Below, piece after piece: positions 19,093 to 27,951 of a stretch of 64,000 nt of DNA (position 1 is the first letter of the stretch; each line of letters begins with the position of its first letter). A program made the position numbers and the translations under genes. The notes under the pieces were generated by a model that made no database searches, had not been told where the DNA came from, and saw only the letters and a list, made by a program, of their open reading frames with translations. The stretch is from Tessaracoccus sp. SD287 (GTDB lineage: Bacteria; Actinomycetota; Actinomycetes; Propionibacteriales; Propionibacteriaceae): NCBI RefSeq assembly GCF_017355265.1, contig NZ_JADIJQ010000002.1, forward strand, positions 95,106 to 159,105. Direction: 5' to 3'.

Positions 19093-19173
19093 GGCCTCGG
19101 CGATCGGCCCAGCCAGTCAGTGGCTGGGCCCCGCCCTGCCCCCCAGCGGAATCTCCACAGCGCGCCTGAAACA

Positions 19174-21777
19174 ATGGACGCTGTGACCACGCAGATCTCG
19201 CTCACCACCCCCGAGCCCACCACCGGACGCCCCGCGCGCAGCTCCTGGCATCGCCGCGCCTCACGCCCAGTGATGTTCTGGATGGCGGCGCTGGTGGTCC
19301 TGGTGGTCGTCCATCGCTGGATTCCACAGTCACGCTGGCTGCTGGTGCACATGGCCACCCTGGGCATCGCGGCGAACTCGATCATGATCTGGGGTCAGCA
19401 CTTCGCCGACTCGGTGCTGCGCACGCGCCATGACGACGCGGCCCGCGACCTGCAGGTCTGGCGCCAGCGGACGCTCAACCTCGGCATCGTCGTCACCATC
19501 GTCGGCATGGTCGTCGGCTGGCCCGTGGTCACCACCGTGGGGGCCACGGTCGTCGGACTGGCCTTCACCTACTACGCCCTGCAACTGGTCGCCCAGGCGC
19601 GCAAGGCCCTGCCGGGCCGGTTCGGGCACGTCGCCCGCTGGTACGTCGCGGCCGCCCTGCTGCTGCCTCTGGGCGCCGCCGCCGGCGCCGTCATGTCGTT
19701 CTCGATGCCCGAACCGTGGCAGGGCCGACTGATGATCGCCCACGTGGTGCTCAACGTGCTGGGCTTTGTCGGGTTGACGGCCACCGCCACCCTGCTGACC
19801 CTGTGGCCCACCATGCTGCGCACCCCCATGGAACCGTGGAGCGAGCGACTGCACCGCGTGGCGCTGCCGCTGATGCTGGCCGGTGTCCTGGTCACCGCCG
19901 CCGCGGCCACGGTGGGCTGGCGCTGGGTCACCCTCGCCGGACTCGTGGTCTGGATGACCGGCTTCGGCTGCGCCATCACCCCCGCGATCTCGACGGCCAT
20001 CCGCAAGCCGCCGCGCGACTTCCCCACCTGGTCGGTGGGCGCGGCCATCGTCTGGATCGCTGGCTGCGTGTGCTGGTTGGCCTGGCAGGTGCTGACCCAC
20101 CCGCTGCTGGACGCCGAGCACATCAAGCAGGTCACCGCGCCGCTGATCGTGGGCGGGCTGGTGCAACTGGTGCTGGGCGCCATGAGCTACTTGATGCCGG
20201 TGGTGATGGGCGGCGGTCCGCGGATGACCCGGGCCACCAATGCGGTGATGAACCGCGCCGGCGCGCTGCGGGTCTCGGTCGCGAACGCTGGTCTGGTCGC
20301 CTTCCTGCTGGCCGAGTCCTCCTGGGCACGGGTGGTCACCTCGCTGCTGGTGTTCGTCGCCCTGGCCTCGTTCCTGCCGGTGATGATCGCCATGGTCGCC
20401 ACCATGAGAAAGGTCCGCGGACAGCAGGCCGAGGAGTCCGCCAAGGACCTGCCGGCCGCCCGCAAGGGTCTGGAGGAGCAGGCCGCCGCGGCGTCCGAGC
20501 AGAGTCGCCGCGACCTGCTGGGGGCGGGCGTTGGCATCGCCGGGGTGGCGGCCGCGCTGTACTGGCTCGACCGCGACGCCACCAGCTCACCCCGGGCCGC
20601 GGACGTCCCCGCCACCGGACGCACCGTCGAGGTGGACGTGGCCTGCGTCGAGATGCGCTTCGTCCCCGACCACGTCCAGATCGCCGCCGGGGACCGGCTG
20701 GTGGTGCACCTGGTCAACGACGACCCCGCACAGGTCCATGACCTGCGCTTCGAGAACGGGGTCGACAGCGGACGGCTTGCCCACCGGCAAACGGCCACCC
20801 TGGACGTGGGGGTGGTCGGGGCACCGCTGGAGGGGTGGTGCACCATCGTCGGGCACCGGGCCATGGGCATGGTCTTCCACGTCCGCACCGACGGCACCGC
20901 CGCCGCGCCGACCATCGATCTGGGGGCGGCACCGGGCGCCGGCTACGTGACCCGGGACGCGGTGCTGCCCGAGCCGCGGTCGGGGTCCTTCGAGCTCGAC
21001 CTGGTCGTCCAGGAGAGCGTGCAGGAGGTGGCACCCGCCACGACCCAGCACGCCATGACCTACAACGGACGGGTGATGGGCCCGGCCGTCGTGGCCGCGC
21101 TCAACACCCAGATCATGGTTCACCTGACCAACAACGGCGCCATGGGCCACAGCGTCGACTTCCACGCCGGGGACGTGTCCCCCGACCAGGTGATGCGGAC
21201 GATCCCACCGGGCGAGTCGCTGGACTACCCGTTCACCACTAGGCGGTCGGGCATCTGGCTGTACCACTGCTCGACGATGCCGATGTCGGCGCACCTGGCC
21301 GCCGGCATGTACGGCGCCGTGGTGGTGCCCCCCGCGGGGCTGGCGGCGGTGGACCGGGAATACCTGCTGGTGCAGCAGGAGGCCTACCTCGGACCAAACG
21401 GCGGCGAGGTCGACACCACCAAGATCGCCGACGAGGACCCCGACCTGATCCTGTGGAACGGGCACGCCAACCAGTACATGCATGAGCCGCTGACCGCGCG
21501 CGTCGGTGAGCGGGTCCGGTTGTGGGTGCTGGCCGCGGGTCCCTCGCGCGGCACCACCTTCCACGTCGTCGGTGGCCAGTTCGACACCGTCTTCAAGGAG
21601 GGCGAGTGGCTACTGCGCCCCAATGCCCACTCCGGTGGCGCCCAGGCGCTGGACCTCGGCCCCTCCCAGGGCGGCTTCGTCGAGATGGTGTTCACCGAAC
21701 CGGGCAACTACACGTTCGTGAACCACTCCTTCGTCGACGCCGAGCGGGGCGGCCGGGGCATCATCCGGGTGACGTGA
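19174..21777 (+). CDS. nirK: Copper nitrite reductase (NirK) fused to an N-terminal polytopic membrane domain
   Basis: Reduces nitrite to nitric oxide. About 867 residues from ATG 19174 (GTG at 19183 also possible). Residues about 35-420 form some 10-12 hydrophobic helices. An internal twin-arginine-like SRRDLLGAG (R445/R446) plus a hydrophobic helix follows, then an extra cupredoxin-like module (about 480-570), then a two-domain NirK. All copper residues are visible: type 1 H659, C699, H707, M712; type 2 H664, H698, H851; catalytic D662 and H797 (AniA-type spacing). It is preceded by a strong hairpin; no SD is evident. No nitric oxide reductase gene is nearby. The membrane domain may accept quinol electrons, but that is inference. 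Confidence 0.85.
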   Translation: MDAVTTQISLTTPEPTTGRPARSSWHRRASRPVMFWMAALVVLVVVHRWIPQSRWLLVHMATLGIAANSIMIWGQHFADSVLRTRHDDAARDLQVWRQRTLNLGIVVTIVGMVVGWPVVTTVGATVVGLAFTYYALQLVAQARKALPGRFGHVARWYVAAALLLPLGAAAGAVMSFSMPEPWQGRLMIAHVVLNVLGFVGLTATATLLTLWPTMLRTPMEPWSERLHRVALPLMLAGVLVTAAAATVGWRWVTLAGLVVWMTGFGCAITPAISTAIRKPPRDFPTWSVGAAIVWIAGCVCWLAWQVLTHPLLDAEHIKQVTAPLIVGGLVQLVLGAMSYLMPVVMGGGPRMTRATNAVMNRAGALRVSVANAGLVAFLLAESSWARVVTSLLVFVALASFLPVMIAMVATMRKVRGQQAEESAKDLPAARKGLEEQAAAASEQSRRDLLGAGVGIAGVAAALYWLDRDATSSPRAADVPATGRTVEVDVACVEMRFVPDHVQIAAGDRLVVHLVNDDPAQVHDLRFENGVDSGRLAHRQTATLDVGVVGAPLEGWCTIVGHRAMGMVFHVRTDGTAAAPTIDLGAAPGAGYVTRDAVLPEPRSGSFELDLVVQESVQEVAPATTQHAMTYNGRVMGPAVVAALNTQIMVHLTNNGAMGHSVDFHAGDVSPDQVMRTIPPGESLDYPFTTRRSGIWLYHCSTMPMSAHLAAGMYGAVVVPPAGLAAVDREYLLVQQEAYLGPNGGEVDTTKIADEDPDLILWNGHANQYMHEPLTARVGERVRLWVLAAGPSRGTTFHVVGGQFDTVFKEGEWLLRPNAHSGGAQALDLGPSQGGFVEMVFTEPGNYTFVNHSFVDAERGGRGIIRVT

Positions 21778-21852
21778 CTCCGCGCCGCACCCGGCCGCGC
21801 ACCAAGGATCGTCCGGACTTTTCGGGGATGGACGCCAGCGCTCACGCGGCAG

Positions 21853-21858
21853 TACCTT
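21853..21858 (+). promoter_or_regulatory. -10-like box for leaderless PAP2 gene
   Basis: TACCTT (TANNNT) ends 6 nt before the ATG at 21865. No SD is present. Confidence 0.4.
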
Positions 21859-21864
21859 TCGGGG

Positions 21865-22662
21865 ATGGCCGTTGAACCCCACCACACCACCTCGCCGGCG
21901 CGTCGGTATTCGCGACAGCCGGCGATCGTCTCGCCCCGGACTGGTATTGGCGTGGGCATCGCCGGCCTGGCTCTCGGCATGCTGATGGGCATCTTCGGCC
22001 ATGAGCTCGAACCATCGAGCACCGGTGAACTCGCCGTGCTCCAGTGGTTCGAGGACCACCGAACGGGGTTCCTGACCGCGGTGGTGCACGTCCTGGAACT
22101 CGTCGGCGGCCCCAAGGTGGTGCCGTGGGTGTTGCTCGGCATGATGACACTGTTGATGGTGCTGAAACGGATCGCGATGTCGGTCGCCTCGGTGGCGATG
22201 CCTGCGCTCGGTTGGCTGCCCGGCCACTTCGCCAAGGGCTGGTTCCCCCGGGAGCGTCCACCGGAGTCGCTGGAACCCGTTGTCGTCTACAACGACGTCG
22301 CCAGCTTCCCGAGCGGTCACACAGGATTCGCCGCCTCGATCACCATCTTCGTGCTGTTCGCGCTGACCATGTACGGGCTGCGACGGTGGTGGATGGTGGT
22401 GCTCGGCGTGGTGGTGATCCTGATCGTCGCGTTGTCGAGGCTTTATGCGGCTGCACATTTCCCGATGGACGTGGTGGGCGGGGCGCTGATGGCCGGGGGC
22501 ACCTCGTTGGCCCTGTGTCCACCGGCGGCGTGGTTCTGGCGGAAATCCCAGGCGCGCAACGACTGGTTGGCTGAGCCGGCCAACCGCGCCGCACGCGACG
22601 GCCAGCCGCACCCAGCCGTCGAATCGTCCACCCACGCGGACCCGCGCACGGATCGTTTGTGA
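21865..22662 (+). CDS. PAP2-family membrane phosphatase
   Basis: Integral-membrane phosphatase for lipid phosphates or undecaprenyl pyrophosphate; 265 residues. The three-part phosphatase signature is complete: K124-x6-R131-P132 (KGWFPRERP), P149-S150-G151-H152 (FPSGHTGF), and S191-R192-x5-H198-x3-D202 (SRLYAAAHFPMD). H198 is the expected nucleophile and H152 the proton donor. There are about six hydrophobic segments and a charged C-terminal tail. It probably recycles lipid carriers or dephosphorylates phosphatidate or phosphatidylglycerophosphate; substrate is not resolvable by sequence. A stem-loop after the stop separates it from the convergent polyol operon. Confidence 0.9.
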   Translation: MAVEPHHTTSPARRYSRQPAIVSPRTGIGVGIAGLALGMLMGIFGHELEPSSTGELAVLQWFEDHRTGFLTAVVHVLELVGGPKVVPWVLLGMMTLLMVLKRIAMSVASVAMPALGWLPGHFAKGWFPRERPPESLEPVVVYNDVASFPSGHTGFAASITIFVLFALTMYGLRRWWMVVLGVVVILIVALSRLYAAAHFPMDVVGGALMAGGTSLALCPPAAWFWRKSQARNDWLAEPANRAARDGQPHPAVESSTHADPRTDRL

Positions 22663-22671
22663 CCGGTGGAC

Positions 22672-22698
22672 GACCCGGCCGGAAACTCCGGCCGGGTC
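22672..22698. terminator. Bidirectional stem-loop terminator candidate
   Basis: GACCCGGCCGGA and TCCGGCCGGGTC form a perfect 12-bp stem with an AAC loop, between convergent genes (PAP2 stop 22662, kinase stop 22746). A T-tract is absent on both strands. Confidence 0.7.
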
Positions 22699-22745
22699 CT
22701 CCAATACACCCACGTACACAAGACGCGACGTCCGCGCCAGGTGCG

Positions 22746-24263
22746 TCAGTCGTGCTTCTCCTGTGACTTCCACCACGGCTTCTGGGCCTCGACCTGTTCC
22801 ATGAACCGGGCGAACCGCTCCTCCATCAACACCATCCCCTCAGGGGTGGGCTCGATGGTGCGCGTCTGGCTGCCCATGGCCGCAGCTGCGGCACTGAGGT
22901 CCGCGAACTTTCCGACCCCCACGGCGGCAACCATGGCCGTGCCGAGTGCGCCACCCTCTGCCTTGACTGGGATGCTGACGGACTTGCCCATCGCGTCGGC
23001 AAACATCTGCGGCCAGATGGAGGACCGGGTGACCCCGCCCACGAGCCGGATGTCGTCCACCCCAAAGGCCTCGACCAGAGGGTCGCAGTGCACCTTGTGA
23101 TTGAACGCGATTCCCTCATAGACGGCGCGCAGCAGGTGTCCCCGGTGGTGCCACGCCCGCAGACCGGCGAACGTCGCCGAACCGTCAATGTTGAGGGGGT
23201 TGCCGTAGAGGAACGGCAAGAAGGTCACCAGGTCATCGGTGTCCTTTGTCTGGGCGATCTCCTTGTCGATGAAGCTGTAGGGGTCCTCGCCCTGGCGCTT
23301 CAACGCATCCATGTCTGCCTGGCACAGTGTCGTGGCAAACCATTCCAAATTGGCCGAGCTCGCGGGCGATATCGACATGTTCATCCACGTGCCCTTGTCG
23401 ACGAAGGCCCTGCAGAACCACTCCTTGCCCAACTTGGGCTTGTCCGAGATCACCTCGTTGATGCTCCAGGTGCCGGCCATGACGGCCAACTGCCCCGCCC
23501 TCACCGCACCGGCGCCGATGGCACCCGCGTCGACGTCGTGGAGTCCGGCGACGACCGGGAGCCCCTCCGGCAGTCCGGTGTGCAGATGTGACAGGTGGGT
23601 GACCTGGCCAACGACGTCGATGGGACGTGCAATCGGCGGTGCTTTGTCCTTGAGTTCAGACAGCCCGTAGATGTCAAAGGCCTCGTCCACGTACTGCTGG
23701 GTGTTCACGTCGGTGAAGGCGGTGCTGGCCTCGGTGAGGTCGGTGCCGACGGTTCCGGTCAGGTGCAGCCGCAGGAAGTCCTTGGCAAAGACGAACCAGC
23801 GCGCCTTCTCGTAATTCTCGGGCTCGTTCTCTTTGAGCCAGCGCAACACGACCCCTGGCGAAGCGGGGCCGACGCCTTGACCGGTCACGCGAAGCAGGTC
23901 GTCGAAGCTGGACTCGTTGAGTCGCGCCGCAGTGTTGATGCCGCGGGAGTCCAGCGACAGGATGCCGGGACGCACGGCGTCGCCGTGCTCGTCGACCAAC
24001 CAGGCACCGTCGCCGTGGGCCGAGATGCCAATCCCCACCGCTGTGTCACCTGCGGCGTCAATCTGGGTGGTGAGGGTACGCATCATCCTGCCGAACAGGG
24101 CCCAGAACTCTCGCCCGTCGCGTTCCACCCAGTGTGGTTGAGGAATGTCCTGGGGAGAGCTCTCCCGTGCCTCGTGCACAGGCTCGCCCTCCAGGTTGTA
24201 GGCGACAACTTTCATGCCAGTGAGTCCAACGTCGACGCCAAGGACGAGTTCCTGTCCGCTCAT
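22746..24263 (-). CDS. FGGY-family carbohydrate/polyol kinase (erythritol- or glycerol-kinase-like)
   Basis: Phosphorylates a sugar or polyol with ATP; about 505 residues. I start at ATG 24263, which overlaps the stop of the GlpD-like gene by 4 nt; the longer reading from 24347 lies inside that gene. It shows the FGGY N-terminal phosphate loop DVGLTGMKVVAY, catalytic-Asp block GLHDVDAGAIGAG, and C-terminal adenosine motif LVGGVTRSSIWPQMFADAMG. Its partner, a GlpD-type dehydrogenase, would oxidise the phosphorylated product, as in glycerol (GlpK/GlpD) or erythritol (EryA/EryB) catabolism. The kinase looks unlike GlpK itself, so erythritol or a similar polyol is my preferred guess, not proven. 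Confidence 0.82.
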   Translation of the reverse strand: MSGQELVLGVDVGLTGMKVVAYNLEGEPVHEARESSPQDIPQPHWVERDGREFWALFGRMMRTLTTQIDAAGDTAVGIGISAHGDGAWLVDEHGDAVRPGILSLDSRGINTAARLNESSFDDLLRVTGQGVGPASPGVVLRWLKENEPENYEKARWFVFAKDFLRLHLTGTVGTDLTEASTAFTDVNTQQYVDEAFDIYGLSELKDKAPPIARPIDVVGQVTHLSHLHTGLPEGLPVVAGLHDVDAGAIGAGAVRAGQLAVMAGTWSINEVISDKPKLGKEWFCRAFVDKGTWMNMSISPASSANLEWFATTLCQADMDALKRQGEDPYSFIDKEIAQTKDTDDLVTFLPFLYGNPLNIDGSATFAGLRAWHHRGHLLRAVYEGIAFNHKVHCDPLVEAFGVDDIRLVGGVTRSSIWPQMFADAMGKSVSIPVKAEGGALGTAMVAAVGVGKFADLSAAAAAMGSQTRTIEPTPEGMVLMEERFARFMEQVEAQKPWWKSQEKHD

Positions 24264-25903
24264 GCCTGGGCCTCCTTCCAGGGAGTGAATCGGGTGATGT
24301 AGTGGCGGTAGGCAGCGATTTCGGCTGCGCGCCGCTCGTCGTCCCATCCGAGGACGCGAGCACAGATGTCTGCGACGTCTTCCAAGACGCCCACGCCGAG
24401 GTCGTTCTCGACGCCGATCATGGTGCGTCGGGCGATCACGTCAGCCAGGCGGAAGCCCTGTTCCCGCGTGATGGCCCATTCCACCTCACCGACGGTGAGG
24501 CCGAACGCCTCGTCGAGGACGCGGCTGCGCTCCTCGCTCGAGGTGATGAAACCGATCAGGGCTGGGGCGACGGTGCCGTATTGGTCGACGAGCCTGTCCC
24601 GGATGCGTGCGGACAAACCGGCAGAAGCCACCTGGGTCCGCAATGAGTCCAGGTCTGGGCGGCCACCACCGGGCAGGGCCAGACTGTGGGTGACCGACCG
24701 ACGCCGGATTCCGAAGTGCTTGGCCAGGATGTCGCCCACGTCCTCGCCGACCTGCCGGAACGTGGTCAGCTTTCCCCCGACCAGGGTGTAGAGACCCTTG
24801 ATGGACTCGTGGGTCCGGATGTCGTGGCGGCGGGTGATGTCGGAAACGTCGGAGGCCTCGTCCTTGTAGGGCAGGGGCCGCACTCCGGTGAACGAGTACT
24901 GGATGTCGGCCATGGTCAGGTTCGCCCTCGGAATGACCTTGTTGGTCTCGTGCAGGATGTAGTCGTACTCGTCCTGGGTGGCCGCCGCCATATCAAGGTC
25001 ACCGTCGAAGCGCAGGTCCGTGCTACCGATGAGGTAGCGCCCGAGCCACGGGATCACCATCATCGGACGACCGTCCTCGGAGTCGTAGTAGAAGGCGTCC
25101 TTGGGTGCCCCCGGGAACGCGTTGACCACCATGTGGGTGCCCTTGGTGCCGCCGTTCATGCGCGGCAGCTGCAAGTCGTCGTTGTTCTGCCAGACCTCGT
25201 CGATCCAGGGTCCGGCGGCGTTGACGACGTAGCGAGTCGGGACGGTGACTTCAAGCCCGCTGATCTCGTCGCGGACGTCGACCGAGTTGACCCTGTCACC
25301 GTGGCGGTTGAGTCTTACGGCCCGGACGTGGGTCAGCACCTCGGCACCTGCCCCCATCGCCGCCTGCGCGATCTCGAGGGTCATTCGCTCGGCATAGTTG
25401 ACCTGGGCGTCTGAGTAGACCGCGCCGCCCAGCAGATCCTTGGGGTTGAGTCCGGGCTCGCGCCGCAGGATCTGCTGGCGAGTCATCAGGTTGAACCGGC
25501 GCACGGACTTGTCGAAGCTCAGCAGGTCGTAGGCCACCATGCCCAGCGACAGGATGGGCGCGGAATGGGTGCCGGTCTTGTAGAACGGCAGCACGAAGCG
25601 CAGCTCCTTGACCAGGTGTGGGGCGGCACGCAGCAACCATTCACGCTCCCGCAATGATTCCCGCACCAGTCCGACGTCGTACTTCTCGAGGTACTTCAGT
25701 CCCCCGTGGATCATCTTGCTCGACCACGACGAGGTACCAGAACCCAAGTCCCCCTTCTCGACAAGCAGCACTCGCAGGCCTCGCAGTGCGGCATCCCAAG
25801 CAATGCCACAGCCATTGACGCCACCACCGACGACGACGACGTCGTAACCCATGCGGGTTGCCGCAATACGTTCTTTTCGTGTTTCCTCGGGTGTCCCACC
25901 CAT
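24260..25903 (-). CDS. glpD: GlpD-like FAD-dependent polyol-phosphate dehydrogenase
   Basis: Flavoprotein of the aerobic glycerol-3-phosphate dehydrogenase family, passing electrons to quinone at the membrane; 547 residues. The FAD-binding GGGVNGCGIAWDA (G26-G31 region) and LLVEKGDLGSGTSSWSSKMIHGG motifs are clear. Further family blocks are YVVNAAGPWIDEV, LIGSTDL, SFTGVRPL, and YTLVGGKLTTFRQ. The start at 25903 is supported by GGGAG 6 nt upstream; M18 is an alternative. It is coupled (ATGA) to the FGGY kinase, and a DeoR regulator lies 190 bp upstream in the same direction. Substrate may be glycerol-3-phosphate or a phosphorylated polyol such as erythritol-phosphate; gene symbol reflects the family. 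Confidence 0.87.
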   Translation of the reverse strand: MGGTPEETRKERIAATRMGYDVVVVGGGVNGCGIAWDAALRGLRVLLVEKGDLGSGTSSWSSKMIHGGLKYLEKYDVGLVRESLREREWLLRAAPHLVKELRFVLPFYKTGTHSAPILSLGMVAYDLLSFDKSVRRFNLMTRQQILRREPGLNPKDLLGGAVYSDAQVNYAERMTLEIAQAAMGAGAEVLTHVRAVRLNRHGDRVNSVDVRDEISGLEVTVPTRYVVNAAGPWIDEVWQNNDDLQLPRMNGGTKGTHMVVNAFPGAPKDAFYYDSEDGRPMMVIPWLGRYLIGSTDLRFDGDLDMAAATQDEYDYILHETNKVIPRANLTMADIQYSFTGVRPLPYKDEASDVSDITRRHDIRTHESIKGLYTLVGGKLTTFRQVGEDVGDILAKHFGIRRRSVTHSLALPGGGRPDLDSLRTQVASAGLSARIRDRLVDQYGTVAPALIGFITSSEERSRVLDEAFGLTVGEVEWAITREQGFRLADVIARRTMIGVENDLGVGVLEDVADICARVLGWDDERRAAEIAAYRHYITRFTPWKEAQA

Positions 25904-26093
25904 CTCGTTCTCCCTCGAACTGGACAGTCATCGCTCCTGTGCGACTGCTCCAGCATAAGCATGCTCGGGGGGCCCGCAACGGGCACCCTGTTACGGGCGC
26001 TAAACAGTAAAACCCGTAGCCAACACCCACTTCACAGTGCGGAAACGAGTTTCAATGTGGCGTTACGGCTCCTTATGCGGCCACAAGTAACAA
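25904..26093 (-). promoter_or_regulatory. Intergenic region upstream of the glpD-like/kinase operon
   Basis: This 190-bp region between the deoR-type gene and glpD-like gene is visibly richer in A/T (about 25980-26095) than its neighbours, as expected for a promoter and repressor-binding site. No clear palindrome was fixed by eye, so the operator remains unassigned. Confidence 0.4.
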
Positions 26094-26879
26094 CTACACG
26101 GTGACAACTGGACACCCGACGGCGGCAAGCTCCCCGAGGCTGACACCGCGCGTCGTCACCAGCAGGTCGAAGCCGTCAGCGCGACACACCTCGTGAGTCG
26201 CGCGCTGGCCGAACTTGGAGGCATCGGCCAGCAGAAAAGACGCACGCGATCGTTCCATCATGACCCTCTTGATCGCGGCGTTCTCCTCCACCGGGTGGTA
26301 GAGCGTGCCCTCGTTGATCACCGTGCTCGACATCACGCAAAAATCCGCGCTCAGTGAGCGCAGCACCGACAACGTTGTTTCCCCGGCGTAGGAGGCGTAG
26401 GTGGGGCGGTAGTTCCCACCAGCCACAAAGAGTCGTAGTTCCGGATGCTCGGAGGCCGCCGCCGCGACTGACTGCGAGTTCGTGAGGATCGTCATGGGCG
26501 CTTGCTCCGCCAGCAGGTCGACCAACGGCAGCACGGTCGTGGAGTCGTCAAGAAAGACGGTTGACCCTGGACGAATGTGACCTCGGATTTCGCGGCACAT
26601 CGCCACCTTGGCTGCCGCATTGAGAGCTATCCGAAAGGAGTGCGCCGTCTCGGTGAACGAGGACGCACCAGCAACAGCCGTGCCCTGCCGCAAGAAGATG
26701 ACGCCAGCTGCCTCCAACTCCGAGACGTCGCGATAGACAGTCATCCTGGTCACGCCAAAATAATCGGCCAGTTCCTGCATCGGAACGGCACCGCGTTCCA
26801 GGACGCGTTCGGCCAGCGCCACCAGACGTTGCTGCTTGCTGGTCGGCCTGGTGGCACGGGGCACTCGGTCTGCATTCAT
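26094..26879 (-). CDS. DeoR-family transcriptional regulator (polyol operon)
   Basis: Repressor with an N-terminal DeoR winged helix (QRLVALAERVLERGAVPMQELADYFGVTRMTVYRDVSELEA, about residues 21-60) and a C-terminal sugar-phosphate sensor domain (LDDSTTVLPLV, NSQSVAAAA, VAGGNYRPTYASYAGE, ADASKFGQ). It has 261 residues with a GAGGAAG ribosome-binding site before the ATG at 26879. It lies directly upstream of the glpD-like/kinase operon and most likely represses it, releasing on a phosphorylated intermediate. It is a clear paralogue of the regulator at 35421-36191, with long identical stretches such as VAGASSFTET. Confidence 0.9.
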   Translation of the reverse strand: MNADRVPRATRPTSKQQRLVALAERVLERGAVPMQELADYFGVTRMTVYRDVSELEAAGVIFLRQGTAVAGASSFTETAHSFRIALNAAAKVAMCREIRGHIRPGSTVFLDDSTTVLPLVDLLAEQAPMTILTNSQSVAAAASEHPELRLFVAGGNYRPTYASYAGETTLSVLRSLSADFCVMSSTVINEGTLYHPVEENAAIKRVMMERSRASFLLADASKFGQRATHEVCRADGFDLLVTTRGVSLGELAAVGCPVVTV

Positions 26880-26977
26880 CGACTTCCTCGGCGAGCAACG
26901 ACGCTCGCGCGGTCCACGCTAGCGCGTGCCCCGGTGTGGTCAAGGCCCACCCCGAGCAGGCCCCCGGCTCGCACCGC

Positions 26978-27006
26978 TTGTTTACTTGAATGTTCAAGCT
27001 TATAGT
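26978..27006 (+). promoter_or_regulatory. Promoter with palindromic operator for the catechol-dioxygenase-like gene
   Basis: The -35 TTGTTT (26978-26983) and -10 TATAGT (27001-27006) are 17 bp apart. The spacer holds a perfect 14-bp inverted repeat, CTTGAATGTTCAAG (26985-26998), of the MarR-operator type. The ATG is 6 nt after the -10, so the mRNA is probably leaderless. A repressor bound here would directly block the promoter. Confidence 0.75.
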
Positions 27007-27012
27007 TGACTC

Positions 27013-27894
27013 ATGACGAACTTGGCTGCCGACTCCACCGACCTGGCCCTCGCCCCCGAGACCCGCATGGGACGCCTCGAGCTGCGGGTGCGCGACATGG
27101 ACACCATGCTGGCCTACTACACCACCGGCGTGGGCCTCGAGCCGCTCGCCGATGAGCCCGGCGCGGTGGTGCTGGGCCACGGCACCACCCCGATCGTCCG
27201 CCTCAGCGAGGCCAAGGACCTGCGTCCGGCCCCCCGCACCGCGGCCGGACTGTTCCACACCGCGGTCGTCTACGGGGGCCTGCCCCAATTGTCGAAGACG
27301 CTGGTCGGCATGTTCCAGCACTACCCCGAGACCTACATTGGCACCGGCGACCACTGGGTCTCCCAGGCCTTCTACTTCACCGACCCCGAGGGCAACGGCG
27401 TGGAGTTGTACCACGACCGCCCCCGCTCGGAATGGACCTGGAACGGCAGCCACGTCGCCATGGGCACCGACTACATCGACCCCATGGACTTTCTGCGCAC
27501 CCACCTGAGCGGCGTCGACATGGCCTCCCTGGCCCCCACCCAGGCAGAACTGGGGCACGTGCACCTGCAGGTCGGCGACGTGAAGAGTGCCCATGACTTC
27601 TACGTCGGCGCGCTCGGCTTCGACGAGACTGCGACGCTTGGCAACCAGGCGCTGTTCGTCTCGGCCGGCGGATACCACCACCACATGGCCATGAACGTGT
27701 GGAACTCCCGCGGTGCCGGCCCGCGCGCCAAGACCCTCGGCATGGGTGTCGTCGACATCCTGGTGCCCACCGACGAGGAGGTCGCCAAGGTCAACGAGCG
27801 GCTGAGGTTCCACGGCCTGACCAGCACCTTCGACGGTGCCACCCTGTCGACCCTTGACCCGTGGCACAACGAGATCCGCTTGAGCGTCGGCTGA
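27013..27894 (+). CDS. VOC-family dioxygenase-like protein (CatE-type, catechol 2,3-dioxygenase fold)
   Basis: 293 residues with two vicinal-oxygen-chelate repeats, as in Bacillus CatE/extradiol dioxygenases. The first half has GRLELRVRDMDTMLAYYT and AFYFTDPEGNGVELYHDRP; the second has LGHVHLQVGDVKSAHDFYV and YHHHMAMNVWNSRG, with a final LSTLDPWHNEIRLSV. His and Glu candidates for Fe(II) are visible in LGHVHL, GGYHHHMA and the C-terminal NEIRL. CatE-type enzymes cleave catechols or hydroquinone adducts during quinone stress. The MarR-like operator in its promoter fits quinone or catechol induction. It is a single-gene unit; the regulator is not in the window. Confidence 0.85.
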   Translation: MTNLAADSTDLALAPETRMGRLELRVRDMDTMLAYYTTGVGLEPLADEPGAVVLGHGTTPIVRLSEAKDLRPAPRTAAGLFHTAVVYGGLPQLSKTLVGMFQHYPETYIGTGDHWVSQAFYFTDPEGNGVELYHDRPRSEWTWNGSHVAMGTDYIDPMDFLRTHLSGVDMASLAPTQAELGHVHLQVGDVKSAHDFYVGALGFDETATLGNQALFVSAGGYHHHMAMNVWNSRGAGPRAKTLGMGVVDILVPTDEEVAKVNERLRFHGLTSTFDGATLSTLDPWHNEIRLSVG

Positions 27895-27951
27895 CCTCCT
27901 GCCCGGGCGAGCGGCTCCCCCCGGGGTCACCTGTCCATCCCGCAGCGAGCC

